Positions 35,605 through 44,710 of a DNA stretch of 64,000 nt are shown here, one piece after another. This stretch comes from Kiloniellaceae bacterium (GTDB lineage Bacteria; Pseudomonadota; Alphaproteobacteria; Kiloniellales; J153). Each line of letters opens with the position of its first letter. Position 1 is the first letter of the stretch. The notes below the pieces were generated by a model. It did not search any database, was not told where the DNA came from, and was given only the letters and a program-made list of their open reading frames with translations. The stretch covers positions 1 through 64,000 of the forward strand of contig JAJFGN010000026.1 of the NCBI GenBank assembly GCA_021776115.1. Direction: 5' to 3'. A program made the translations under genes and the position numbers.

Positions 35605-38370
35605 TTATTCCGCTGCCGCGGCATGAAGCGCCTCGATGCGCGCGGCACAGAACTTGAATTCCGGAATCTTGCCATAAGGATCGAGTTGCGGATTGGTTAG
35701 CACGTTCGCGGCCGCCTCGGCGAAACAGAAGGGAATGAAAACCATGCCCTGCGGGACCTCGTTGTCCTGACGTACTTTGATCGCGATCTGGCCGCGTCGT
35801 GTGGTGACGGAAATCATGTCGCCGGGCGCGACACCCAGGTTATCCACATCGCGCCGGTTGAGCAGGGCGACGGCTTCCGGCTCCAAGGAGTCGAGTGTCG
35901 TGGCCCGGCGGGTCATGGCGCCGGTGTGCCAGTGTTCGAGCATGCGTCCGGTCGTGAGCACCATTGGGTACTCTTGGTCCGGCAGCTCGTCCGGCGGCAC
36001 TAGGTCGGTCGGCACAATGCGGCCACGACCGTTCTCGGTCGGGAAGCCATCGCCGAAAAGTATTTCGTTGCCCGGCCGATCCGGTGCGTCGCAGGGATAG
36101 GTGACAGCGTCCTCGCGCTCCAGGCGCTCCCAGGTGATGTTGTCGAGCGAGGGCATGATCCGCGTCATCTCGGCGAAGACATCCTTGGGATGCGTATAGC
36201 GCCAATCCAGGCCGATCCGTTTGGCGATATCTTGAATCAATGCCCAGTCCTGGCGCGCCTCGCCCGGCGGATCGAAGGCCGCCCGGACGATCTGAACCTG
36301 GCGATTGGTATTTGTGAAGGTGCCCCATTTCTCGGCCGCCGCCGAGGCCGGCAGAACCACATCGGCATGCCAGGCGGTCTCGGTCAGGAATATGTCCTGC
36401 ACCACCAGATGCTCGAGCTTGGCCAGCGCGGTGCGCGCATGTTGCTGATCCGGATCGGACATCGCTGGATTTTCGCCCATGATGTACATGGCCTTGATCT
36501 GATCGTCGAGGATCGCGTTGACGATCTCCACGACTGTGAGCCCACGTTTAGGGTCGAGTTCCGTGCCCCAGAAGTCCTCGTACTCCAGGCGCACTTCTGC
36601 GGACTCGACTGAGCGGTAATCGGGATAGACGATCGGAATCAAGCCGGCGTCGGAGGCGCCCTGCACATTGTTCTGGCCGCGCAGGGGATGCAGGCCGGTA
36701 CCCGGCCGGCCGACCTGACCGGTGATGAGGGAGAGCGAGATCAGGCAGCGCGCGTTGTCCGTGCCGTGCACGTGCTGCGAGATCCCCATACCCCAAAAAA
36801 TGATCGAGGTTCGCGCCGTGGCGTAGATGCGCGCAACCTCGCGAATGGTCGCGGCGTCGATACCGCAAACCTCCGCCATCTTCTCCGGGCTGAAGGCTTT
36901 AATCCGTTCCTTCAACGCCTCGAAGCCTTCGGTATTGGCCTGTATGTACTGCTCGTCCGTCAGGCCTTCCTCGATAATGGTGTGGATCATGGCGTTTAGG
37001 AGCGCCACGTCCTGGCCTGGCTTGAACTGCAGCATGTGGGTCGCATAACGCGCCAGGTTCTGGCGGCGCGGGTCGATCACGATCAGCTTGGCGCCACGTT
37101 GCGCCGCGTTCTTAAGGAAGGTCGCGGCGACTGGGTGGTTTTGCGCCGGCCGCGCGCCGATGACGACGATGCATTCCGCGTCCTTGGCCGCCATGAAGGG
37201 GGCGGTCACGGCGCCCGAACCGATCCCCTCCATCAAGGCCGCGACGGAGGAGGCGTGGCACAGCCGCGTGCAATGATCGACGTTGTTGGTATGAAACCCG
37301 GTACGCACCAGCTTCTGAAACAGGTACGCCTCTTCATTGGTGCCTTTGGCGGAGCCGAAACCGGCCAATCCCGGTCCGCCGTTGCGTTCGATAACTTTCG
37401 TCAAGCCCGCCGCCGCCTTATCCAGCGCTTCGTCCCAACTTGCCTCGCGGAAGTGAGTCCAGGGGTTCGCCGGATCGATCTGAATATCGCCCGACTTCGG
37501 CGCATCGTCGCGCCGGATCAGGGGCTTGGTCAGACGGTGCGGGTGCGAGATGTAGTCGAAACCGAAACGCCCCTTCACGCAAAGGCGGTTCTGGTTCGCT
37601 GGCCCGGCGCGGCCATCGACATAGAGGATCTTGTCGTCCTTGATGTTCAGCTTGACCTGACAACCGACGCCGCAATAGGGGCAGACGGTATCGACCGAGC
37701 GGTCCTCATATTCGGTGCGAGTGCCGGCATCGTCCAGCAAGCTGGCTTCCATCAACGCGCCGGTCGGGCAGGCTTGCACGCATTCGCCGCAGGCGACGCA
37801 GGTGCTCTCGCCCATGGGGTTGTCGAAGTCGAAGACGACTTTGGAGCCGTGGCCGCGAAACGCCATGCCGATGACGTCGTTGGCCTGGACCTCCCGGCAA
37901 GCGCGCACACACAAGGTGCAATTGATGCAGGCATCCAGATTGACACGCATGGCGCTGTGGCTGGAATCGGGCGCGTGTTTCTCGGCCGCCGGAAAGCGGC
38001 TTTCGCTGACATCGACCTTGTCGGCCCAGGTCCAAAATTTCGACTCCGGATCGTGCGCGGTGGCGCGTTCCGGCTGGTCCGCGACGAGAAGTTCGAAAAC
38101 CATCGCACGGGACTTCTTGGCCCGCTCACTGGCCGTGAGCACTTTCATGCCCGCGCTTGGCGTCCGAATACAAGACGCGGCCAATACGCGCTCACCCTCG
38201 ACTTCGACCATACAACTCCGGCAGTTGCCGTCAGGGCGATAGCCGGGCTCCGGCGAATAGCACAGGTGCGGAATCTCGACGCCTTGGCGTTGCGCGACCT
38301 GCCAGATCGTCTCACCCGGCGCCGCCTCGACCTCTTGGCCGTTCAGAGTAAAAGTAATCGCGCCACTCAT
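35605..38370 (-). CDS. fdsA: NAD-dependent formate dehydrogenase, alpha (molybdopterin) subunit
   Basis: The protein has 921 residues from ATG 38370, which overlaps the fdsB stop as ATGA; the frame open upstream is read-through into fdsB. N-terminal layout is like NuoG: a [2Fe-2S] ferredoxin (HLCYSPEPGYRPDGNCRSCMVEVEG), a His/Cys3 region, and two [4Fe-4S] sites (CINCTLCVRAC, CVACGECVQACP). Then come the molybdopterin half with CPYCGVGCQVKL and the ligand Cys in RLCHASSVAAL at about residue 370. No selenocysteine and no Tat signal are seen, so it is cytosolic. It oxidises formate and sends electrons through the clusters to the FMN/NAD site of FdsB. Confidence 0.93.
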   Translation of the reverse strand: MSGAITFTLNGQEVEAAPGETIWQVAQRQGVEIPHLCYSPEPGYRPDGNCRSCMVEVEGERVLAASCIRTPSAGMKVLTASERAKKSRAMVFELLVADQPERATAHDPESKFWTWADKVDVSESRFPAAEKHAPDSSHSAMRVNLDACINCTLCVRACREVQANDVIGMAFRGHGSKVVFDFDNPMGESTCVACGECVQACPTGALMEASLLDDAGTRTEYEDRSVDTVCPYCGVGCQVKLNIKDDKILYVDGRAGPANQNRLCVKGRFGFDYISHPHRLTKPLIRRDDAPKSGDIQIDPANPWTHFREASWDEALDKAAAGLTKVIERNGGPGLAGFGSAKGTNEEAYLFQKLVRTGFHTNNVDHCTRLCHASSVAALMEGIGSGAVTAPFMAAKDAECIVVIGARPAQNHPVAATFLKNAAQRGAKLIVIDPRRQNLARYATHMLQFKPGQDVALLNAMIHTIIEEGLTDEQYIQANTEGFEALKERIKAFSPEKMAEVCGIDAATIREVARIYATARTSIIFWGMGISQHVHGTDNARCLISLSLITGQVGRPGTGLHPLRGQNNVQGASDAGLIPIVYPDYRSVESAEVRLEYEDFWGTELDPKRGLTVVEIVNAILDDQIKAMYIMGENPAMSDPDQQHARTALAKLEHLVVQDIFLTETAWHADVVLPASAAAEKWGTFTNTNRQVQIVRAAFDPPGEARQDWALIQDIAKRIGLDWRYTHPKDVFAEMTRIMPSLDNITWERLEREDAVTYPCDAPDRPGNEILFGDGFPTENGRGRIVPTDLVPPDELPDQEYPMVLTTGRMLEHWHTGAMTRRATTLDSLEPEAVALLNRRDVDNLGVAPGDMISVTTRRGQIAIKVRQDNEVPQGMVFIPFCFAEAAANVLTNPQLDPYGKIPEFKFCAARIEALHAAAAE

Positions 38371-40082
38371 GCCAGATCCTCCGGGAAATGCTTCAGCACA
38401 CTTAGCAAAGGATTGGGCGCCGCTTGGCCGAGGCCGCAAATCGAGGCGTCGGCCATGACACCGGCAAGCTCCTCGAGTAAGGGTCTGTCCCAGGCGCTTT
38501 CGGACATCAGCTTGACCGCCTTCTCGGTGCCGTTGCGGCAGGGCGTGCACTGGCCGCAACTCTCGTCCTCGAAAAAGCGCATGAGGTTGAGCGCTACCGC
38601 CTTCACGTCGTCCTTGTCGGACAGGATAACCACGGCGTGCGAGCCGACTAAGCAGCCGAGATGTTCCAGCTTGCCGAAATCGAGTGGGATATCGGCCATG
38701 CTCGCGGGCAGGATACCGCCCGAGGCGCCGCCCGGCAGATAGCCCTTGAAGGTATGCCCTTCGGCCATACCGCCGCAGTAATCGTCGATCAATTGCCGCA
38801 CCGTGATGCCGGCCGGCGTGAGCTTCATGCCCGGGTTCTCGACCCGGCCGGAGACCGAGTAGCTGCGTAAGCCCTTGCTGTCGCCCGCGCCCTGGTCCGC
38901 GAACCATGCGGTGCCTTGGGTGAGGATCGATGGGACCCAGAACAGGGTCTCGACGTTATTGACCAAGGTCGGGCGGCCGAAGAGTCCGACCTGGGCGACG
39001 TAGGGCGGTCGGTGGCGCGGGAGGCCCCGCTTGCCTTCGATCGATTCGATCATCGCCGATTCTTCGCCACAGATGTAGGCGCCGGCGCCACGGCGCAAAT
39101 GCAGCTTGGTGTGTGGCGATAGGCCCGCGTCCTCCAGGGCCTCGATCTCCTGCCGCAAGATTTCGCGGGCCGCCGGGTATTCGTCGCGCAGATAGATATA
39201 GACGTCTTTGGCCTCGACCGCCCAGGCGCCGATCAGGGTACCTTCCAGAAACTGATGCGGTTTGGACTCGAGGTAATAGCGGTCCTTGAAGGTGCCCGGC
39301 TCGCCCTCGTCGGCGTTAACCGCCATCAGGCGCGGGCCCGCTTCGGCCCGCACCAGGCCCCACTTGCGCCCGGTCGGGAAGCCAGCGCCACCCAGGCCGC
39401 GCAAGCCGGAATCCGATAAAGCTTCGATGACCTTTTCGACCGGCCGGGCGCCGCTCAGGCAGTCTTTCAGGCAGGCATAGCCATCCGCGGCCCGGTAGGC
39501 TTCCAGGTCTTGATACTCGGGGATATGCGGATGTGTGTGCCCGCCCTGGACCGCCTCGGTCAGGTTTTCCAGGCTAGCGCGATCGACATGGTTATGGCCG
39601 ACTTCAGCCACGGGGGCGCAGACGCAGCGGCCCATGCAGGGCGCGGGCAGGACACGCACCTCGGCACCCAGGCGGGCCGGCAGGTCCTTCAACAGTTTCC
39701 GCGCACCCATTAATTCGCACGTCAGGCTGTCGCAAACCCGGATCGTGACTGCCGGTGGGGCGGACTCGCCGTCCAGCACGATATCGAAATGGGCATAAAA
39801 CGACGCCACTTCGAACACCTCGGCCATCGGCAGTTTCATTTCCAGGGCCAGCGCCTGCAAATGATCTGCGGACAGGTGGCCGTAGCGATCCTGAATTAAG
39901 TGTAGGAATTCGATCAGCAGATCACGCTCGCGCGGCCGCCCGGTGAGGAGCGCGCGAACCCGCGGGCGCGCATCGGGATCGAGTTGCCGGCCCTTGGGAA
40001 ACGCGGGCGCCTTCCGCCGGCCGGAGCCGGGATGGATCTTTCGTTCCAAAGGCTGCTCGCCTTGTCCAACACCCTCAGCCAT
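38367..40082 (-). CDS. fdsB: NAD-dependent formate dehydrogenase, fused gamma-beta (NuoE-NuoF-like) subunit
   Basis: The protein has 571 residues. Residues about 40-170 form a NuoE/FdsG-like thioredoxin-fold [2Fe-2S] domain with CDSLTC and CMGRC. The rest is NuoF/FdsB-like, with GRGLGGAGFPTGRKW-type FMN site (here LRGLGGAGFPTGRKW), VNADEGEPGTFKDR, GAGAYICGEESAMIESIEG for NADH, and ESCGQCTPCRNG for [4Fe-4S]. FdsG and FdsB are often separate genes, so this is a fusion. It transfers electrons from FdsA to NAD+. The fdsC/fdhD-like sulphurtransferase and fdsD are not in the window. Confidence 0.92.
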   Translation of the reverse strand: MAEGVGQGEQPLERKIHPGSGRRKAPAFPKGRQLDPDARPRVRALLTGRPRERDLLIEFLHLIQDRYGHLSADHLQALALEMKLPMAEVFEVASFYAHFDIVLDGESAPPAVTIRVCDSLTCELMGARKLLKDLPARLGAEVRVLPAPCMGRCVCAPVAEVGHNHVDRASLENLTEAVQGGHTHPHIPEYQDLEAYRAADGYACLKDCLSGARPVEKVIEALSDSGLRGLGGAGFPTGRKWGLVRAEAGPRLMAVNADEGEPGTFKDRYYLESKPHQFLEGTLIGAWAVEAKDVYIYLRDEYPAAREILRQEIEALEDAGLSPHTKLHLRRGAGAYICGEESAMIESIEGKRGLPRHRPPYVAQVGLFGRPTLVNNVETLFWVPSILTQGTAWFADQGAGDSKGLRSYSVSGRVENPGMKLTPAGITVRQLIDDYCGGMAEGHTFKGYLPGGASGGILPASMADIPLDFGKLEHLGCLVGSHAVVILSDKDDVKAVALNLMRFFEDESCGQCTPCRNGTEKAVKLMSESAWDRPLLEELAGVMADASICGLGQAAPNPLLSVLKHFPEDLA

Positions 40083-40207
40083 ACCTGCCGCTTCGTCCTT
40101 TTTTGTATGATTTCGCCTAGAGCCCTTGCCTTCGCCTCAGACGAGCCACTCTAAACGGCCCGCAGAACCGGGCTCAACCCATTGTCGGGTATGGTTTTTC
40201 GCCGTTC

Positions 40208-40420
40208 CTAACCGGCCGGATCTTCGATCGCCTCCAAGGCCACGTGCTCAATGTTGATCAGTACCTTTCCGGCATGCTCGAAGTTCACTGTCACCCGCGC
40301 ACCAATAGCCGATTGAACCTGGCCGATTCCCCACTCGGGCCGCGCGGGATGACGGACCCTCTGGCCGGGAAATAAGTCTCCCATCACGCCAGATCCTTCG
40401 CCTTTAGCAGCTGACAGCAT
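40208..40420 (-). CDS. DUF3553 domain protein
   Basis: The protein has 70 residues. From about residue 16 on it matches DUF3553: LFPGQRVRHPARPEWGIGQVQSAIGARVTVNFEHAGKVLI, a small beta-barrel like the CarD/UvrD C-terminal Tudor-type fold. ATG 40420 gives the full frame; ATG 40384 (MGDLFPGQ) is a plausible shorter start. These proteins are common in alphaproteobacteria and may bind RNA polymerase or DNA, but the function is not established. A small hairpin (GCCCG 40158-40162, CGGGC 40169-40173) beyond its stop may end transcription. Confidence 0.75.
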   Translation of the reverse strand: MLSAAKGEGSGVMGDLFPGQRVRHPARPEWGIGQVQSAIGARVTVNFEHAGKVLINIEHVALEAIEDPAG

Positions 40421-40743
40421 CTTGGCAAAGCGGCGGGATACGGTGCCAGCCGCTTTCTGGCATATCGTATACCACGGTATGGGGAGGGAACAACGACAAT
40501 GCCTCTCTAACCTTCAGAACTGTGCCCCTGTCGGCCCGGCCGGGGTCCGACAAAATTTAGCGCCAAGGGCGCGGCCAAGTACGGCCTGGCTTTCCCGCCG
40601 AGCAAGATGCTGTATAACCTGCCTCCGGCGGGGGAGGCGTCCCATCATCGACACTTAACAGTACCGCAACGACAAGTGGCTTATGCCTCAAGGCGGCGTA
40701 GCCGAGACCGATATGGAAGATCGCGGGAGGAAACGAGGACGAC
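40421..40743. promoter_or_regulatory. Divergent control region between DUF3553 and chpT
   Basis: This region of about 320 bases has no credible gene; one 78-codon frame on the plus strand has no recognisable motif and overlaps expected promoters. A hairpin, GCCTCC at 40621-40626 and GGAGGC at 40633-40638, lies about 100 bases before chpT. It presumably contains promoters for both neighbours, but no clear box is visible. Confidence 0.45.
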
Positions 40744-41400
40744 ATGGACGTGCTTATCGATTTGAGGGTGATAGAGCTTCTGTCATCGCGGCTGTGCCAC
40801 GATCTTGTGGGGCCGGTCGGCGCCGTCAATAACGGGCTGGAGCTCCTGGAGGACGGCATGGATGACATGGGGCCGGACGCCCTGAAACTGGCGGCGGACA
40901 GCGGCGCGCGGGCGGCGCGGGCCCTGCAGTATTTTCGCTTCGCCTACGGCATGGCCGGCTCCAGGGTTGGTGGCAATCTCGACGAATTGCGCGACCTATC
41001 CGGCAATTTCTTCAGTAGTGAGAAGCTCACCCTAGCGTGGCCAAGCGAGGGGGTTCCTAATGAGATACCCGAGGATCTGGGTAAGCTGCTCCTCAACATG
41101 CTCTTACTAGGGGCGGAGGCGCTGCCCATGGGCGGAAATTTGGCCGTCCAGATCGCCGCCGGTGAAGGCGATCTGCGCGTCGGCGTGGTGGCGTCGGGAG
41201 ACCGGGCCGCGCTGCGGGATGAGGCCCGACCGGCTCTAGCCGTGGGCGCTAAACCCGATGACCTGACGCCGCGCAACGTACAGGGCTACTTCACGTGCCG
41301 GATCGCCGAACGCATGGGCGGTGCCATCGCCGTCGATGAAGGCACGGCCGGGACCGTGAACTTTTCGGCCACATTACCGGTCCAATCCGCGGCTTCCTAA
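40744..41400 (+). CDS. chpT: Histidine phosphotransferase, ChpT-like
   Basis: The protein has 218 residues. The phosphorylated His is in SSRLCHDLVGPVGAVNNGLELLED (His19), the diagnostic ChpT dimerisation helix. The C-terminal half is a degenerate ATPase-like fold (NVQGYFTCRIAERMGGAIAVDEG) that does not bind ATP in this family. ChpT passes phosphate from the hybrid kinase CckA to CtrA (and CpdR) to control the alphaproteobacterial cell cycle and motility. ctrA lies about 10 kb downstream in this same window. Confidence 0.87.
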   Translation: MDVLIDLRVIELLSSRLCHDLVGPVGAVNNGLELLEDGMDDMGPDALKLAADSGARAARALQYFRFAYGMAGSRVGGNLDELRDLSGNFFSSEKLTLAWPSEGVPNEIPEDLGKLLLNMLLLGAEALPMGGNLAVQIAAGEGDLRVGVVASGDRAALRDEARPALAVGAKPDDLTPRNVQGYFTCRIAERMGGAIAVDEGTAGTVNFSATLPVQSAAS

Positions 41401-41469
41401 AATGTGTGGGGAAACCCGCCACCGCAAACTTAAACCCTTGACGCCCTAGGGTCTCTCAGGGTAGTTTTG

Positions 41470-41492
41470 TTGCGAATGAGTTGCAATCGCAT
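41470..41492 (+). promoter_or_regulatory. Fur-box-like operator upstream of the iron-binding protein gene
   Basis: The sequence TTGCGAATGAG followed by TTGCAATCGCAT forms an imperfect inverted repeat of GCGAAT/ATCGCA type, close to Fur boxes seen ahead of bacterial ferric-iron transporters. It lies 78 bases before the start codon. Repression by Fur or a related regulator under iron sufficiency is the simplest reading. Confidence 0.5.
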
Positions 41493-41569
41493 ATTGGAAT
41501 TGTGAGCCACGTGGCCAAGTCTCGGCCCCGCAGTGGCTTGAGTTCCGATTTGTCAGGAAGGAACGATCG

Positions 41570-42604
41570 ATGAAACCAACTTTACGCGCCTTGGGCATGA
41601 CCTTGAGTTTGACAGGGATGGCCTTAGCCTTTGGCACACCCGCGAGTGCGGCCGAGGTGCTGAACGTCTACACCTCACGTCACTATCAGACCGATGAAGC
41701 ACTCTATCAGGGTTTCACGGAGCAAACTGGCATCGAGATCAATCGGATCGAAGGCAAGGGCAACGCTTTGATCGAGCGGCTCAAGAGCGAAGGCGCTAAC
41801 AGTCCCGCCGACGTCTTGATTACCGTCGACGTCGCCATGCTATGGCGTGCCGACCAGGCCAAGCTGTTTCAGGAGACTCGTTCAAGTATTCTGGAGAAAC
41901 GGGTTCCCGAGAATATGCGCCACCCGAAGGGGCGCTGGTTCGGTCTATCCAAACGCGCGCGGCTCATTTTTTATAACAAGGACATGGTCAAGCCCGGCGA
42001 TATCTCCACCTACGAGGATCTGGCCGATCCAAAATGGCGCGGTAAAGTCTGCATCCGCTCAAGCGGTAATGTTTACAATCTGTCGTTGCTGGGCTCGATC
42101 ATCGCCGCGAGGGGGGAGGCGGCAGCGGAGGAATGGGCCACGGGGGTCGTCGCCAATTTCGCACGCGATCCTCAAGGCGGCGACACCGACCAAATTCGGG
42201 CTACGGCCGCGGGCCAATGCGCCATCTCGGTCGCGAACTCCTACTATTATGTGCGCTTGCTTTCGAGCGCCAAAGAGTCCGATAGAAAAGTCGCCGCATC
42301 GGTCGGTGTCGTGTTCCCGAACCAGGACGACCGAGGCACGCACGTCAACGTCTCAGGCGCCGGGGTGTTAGCCAGCGCCAAGCATACCGACGCGGCCATC
42401 CGCTTCATCGAATACCTGACCAGTGAGGTAGCGCAGCTTGCTTTTGCCAATGGCAACAATGAATACCCGATTCTCGAGGGTGTCGCGGCCAAGCCGGAGC
42501 TCACCGCACTAGGCCTGTTCAAACAAGACACGGTCAGCATCGCCTCGCTAGGCGAGAATCAACCTCTGGCGCAGAGAGTCTTCGATCGAGCGGGCTGGAA
42601 ATAG
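41570..42604 (+). CDS. fbpA: Iron(III) ABC transporter substrate-binding protein
   Basis: The protein has 344 residues and AGGAAGG upstream. A Sec signal peptide ends near PASAAEV (about residue 27). The mature start VLNVYTSRHYQTDEALYQGFTEQTGIEI is typical of FbpA/FutA/IdiA. The Tyr run in ANSYYYVRLL gives the adjacent Tyr ligands for ferric iron. It captures Fe3+ in the periplasm and hands it to an FbpB-type permease. Unusually, the permease gene lies beyond it on the opposite strand, and no ATPase gene is in the window. Confidence 0.9.
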   Translation: MKPTLRALGMTLSLTGMALAFGTPASAAEVLNVYTSRHYQTDEALYQGFTEQTGIEINRIEGKGNALIERLKSEGANSPADVLITVDVAMLWRADQAKLFQETRSSILEKRVPENMRHPKGRWFGLSKRARLIFYNKDMVKPGDISTYEDLADPKWRGKVCIRSSGNVYNLSLLGSIIAARGEAAAEEWATGVVANFARDPQGGDTDQIRATAAGQCAISVANSYYYVRLLSSAKESDRKVAASVGVVFPNQDDRGTHVNVSGAGVLASAKHTDAAIRFIEYLTSEVAQLAFANGNNEYPILEGVAAKPELTALGLFKQDTVSIASLGENQPLAQRVFDRAGWK

Positions 42605-42644
42605 ACGGCGGTTTTTCCCTACGCAGAACTTTGGCTGCGAGGCT

Positions 42645-44414
42645 CTAAGGGCGCGGCGCGGCACCGCCCGGCCGCGCCCGGGCAATCGCCCGGCTTAACA
42701 GGATCAGTGGCAGGATACCGACTGCGACGATGGCGAGCGAAGCGGTCGAGGCTTCGGTCAGGCGCTCGTCGGATGCCAGGTTATAGGCTTGTACCGCGAG
42801 GGTATCGAAATTGAAGGGGCGCATGATCAAGGTGGCCGGAAGCTCCTTCATCACATCGACAAAAACCATGAGCCCCGCGGTCAGCAGACTGCCCCACATG
42901 AGCGGCGCGTGAATGCGTACCAAGGTGCCGCCCGGCCCCCGGCCCAGACTCCGTGCGGCATCGTCCATGGAGGGTTTGATCTTGCCTAAACTGGATTCCA
43001 CTGTGTTTAACGAAACGGCCAGAAACCGCACGAGGTAGGCAAAGACCAGCGCGGCAATCGAGCCCGTTAAGAGCAGACCGGTGGAAAATCCAAAAGTTTC
43101 TCGCATCCAAGCGTCCAGGGCATTGTCGAACAGCGCGAAGGGGATAAGGGTGCCGACCGCGATCACCGTTCCTGGCACGGCGTATCCCATGGCCGCTAAT
43201 CGGCCGGCCCCCAGAGTCAGGGGACCGGGGGCCAAGCGGACGCTGTAGGCCATGACCGCGGCCAGGAAGACAGCGGCCAAAGCGGTGACTCCTGAAAGTG
43301 TGAAGCTGTTTCCGGCCAGGCGCAGAAAGCGCGGGCCGAACTGGGCGTCGCCAGCTTCGATCGCCATACCGAGCAGAATCGCGGCGGGTAATATGAAGCC
43401 GAGAAACAGGGGCAGGGCACAAACCAGGCTGGCGGTCCAGGCGCGCCAGCCCCTGAGCTTATAGCTGGGCAAATGCTGGTATCGACCCGAGGTGTGATAA
43501 TAGCGCGCCCGGCCGCGGCTCCCGCGTTCCAGCAGAATCACGACCAGCACAAAACAGAGCAAGGCGGACGACAATTGCGCCGCCGCCACCCGGTCGCCCA
43601 TCGAGAACCAGGCGCGCACGATGCCGGTGGTGAAGGTCGGCACGCCAAAGAAGGAGACGGTACCAAAGTCGGCAATGGTTTCCATCAGGGCTAAGGCGAC
43701 TCCGCCGACAACGGCCGGGCGGGCCAGCGGCAGTGCGACCCGATAAAAGCTCGACCAAGGGCCGCAACCCAGGGTGCGGCTGACTTCCAAAGCGCAGACC
43801 GATTGCTCCAGGAAAGCGGCCCTGGCCAGGAGATAGACGTAAGGATAGAGCACAAGGCTGAGCAGCGTGATCGCTCCACCCAGCGAGCGGATTTGTGGGA
43901 ACCAATAGTCTTGCGGTCCCCAAGCCGTCAGCTCTCGCAGCATCGTCTGCAGCGGCCCGGTAAACTGCAGGAAGTCGGTATAGGTGTAGGCCATGACATA
44001 AGCCGGAACGGCGAGCGGCAATATGAGGGCCCATTCGAAGACTCGTTGACCCGGAAAACGACACATCGTGACCAGCCAGGCGGCGCTCAATCCAAGTATC
44101 AGAACACCGCACCCGACGCCCAACACCAACATGAAGGTATTGGCGATATACCCTGGCAAAACAGTTTCTGCCAAATGCCGCCAAGCGCCGTCACTCGGTA
44201 CAAAGACGTTAGCCAAGACGCTGACGACCGGGATCGAGAAAAGGGCGGCGATAAACAGGGACGCCCAGGTCAACGGACTATTAGTCCGGACCAACCACCC
44301 CGTACGCGAACGGCCCGATCCTGCACCTGGCTGCCCTAAAGGTGACTTGCCCGGAGGTCTCGACGCGCGCTGTTCCGCGATTCCAGGGATAGGCATCTGA
44401 ATGGAACTGCTCAT
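42645..44414 (-). CDS. fbpB: Iron(III) ABC transporter permease
   Basis: The protein has 589 residues and about 12 membrane helices in two homologous halves, as in FbpB/SfuB. Each half has a coupling EAA-type loop, seen in ALEVSRTLGCGPWSSFYRVALPLARPAVVGG and DDAARSLGRGPGGTLVRIHAPLMWGS. The N-terminal 45 residues are Pro/Gly/Arg-rich and cytoplasmic; ATG 44396 is a possible later start. It faces fbpA tail to tail with 40 bases between stops, so the two are not one operon and need separate promoters. A cognate ATPase must be supplied from elsewhere. Confidence 0.88.
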   Translation of the reverse strand: MSSSIQMPIPGIAEQRASRPPGKSPLGQPGAGSGRSRTGWLVRTNSPLTWASLFIAALFSIPVVSVLANVFVPSDGAWRHLAETVLPGYIANTFMLVLGVGCGVLILGLSAAWLVTMCRFPGQRVFEWALILPLAVPAYVMAYTYTDFLQFTGPLQTMLRELTAWGPQDYWFPQIRSLGGAITLLSLVLYPYVYLLARAAFLEQSVCALEVSRTLGCGPWSSFYRVALPLARPAVVGGVALALMETIADFGTVSFFGVPTFTTGIVRAWFSMGDRVAAAQLSSALLCFVLVVILLERGSRGRARYYHTSGRYQHLPSYKLRGWRAWTASLVCALPLFLGFILPAAILLGMAIEAGDAQFGPRFLRLAGNSFTLSGVTALAAVFLAAVMAYSVRLAPGPLTLGAGRLAAMGYAVPGTVIAVGTLIPFALFDNALDAWMRETFGFSTGLLLTGSIAALVFAYLVRFLAVSLNTVESSLGKIKPSMDDAARSLGRGPGGTLVRIHAPLMWGSLLTAGLMVFVDVMKELPATLIMRPFNFDTLAVQAYNLASDERLTEASTASLAIVAVGILPLILLSRAIARARPGGAAPRP

Positions 44415-44710
44415 TCGAGCTTCGATCCTCTCCCGTGTCTTACAGTCTTAGGCGGAAGGCATATCAGCCGGGTGGCGGATCGGCAACGCCACCGCGTTAC
44501 CGCGCCCAAATCGTCTCTACCTTTACGAGAAATTCACGCAATTTGGTCAGGGTGTTCCTAGGGGGGACGATTGATCCACAAGAGTGCGCACACGTTATAG
44601 TAAGGGGATTTTAATCTCTTTTTGTCACCGTTCAGGGTGAATTATTCGGGGGGGCACGCCAGGCCCGCCATGCCGGCACAAGACGATGCATAACGAGCGG
44701 GATGGCCGCA
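44415..44710. promoter_or_regulatory. Divergent control region between fbpB and cheA
   Basis: About 300 bases without a gene. On the plus strand, TATAGT at 44596-44601 resembles a -10 box, with TTGATC 19 bases before it; the spacing is long, so this is only a candidate cheA promoter. A short G-run (44649-44654) and GC-rich repeats sit just ahead of cheA. I saw no Fur-like site facing fbpB. Confidence 0.35.

Noticed and set aside
37036-38742. A 568-codon open frame on the plus strand
   Set aside because: It is antisense to fdsA and fdsB, which carry complete motif sets; the plus-strand product shows none.
38371-38907. Upstream extension of the fdsA frame
   Set aside because: It overlaps the fdsB coding region; the ferredoxin domain and an ATGA overlap fix the start at 38370.
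40422-40658. A 78-codon frame before chpT
   Set aside because: It fills the expected divergent promoter region, lacks motifs and has no ribosome-binding site.
44640-44680. Sigma-54 promoter ahead of cheA
   Set aside because: GGCAC-like bases occur, but the GG-N10-GC spacing is not met.
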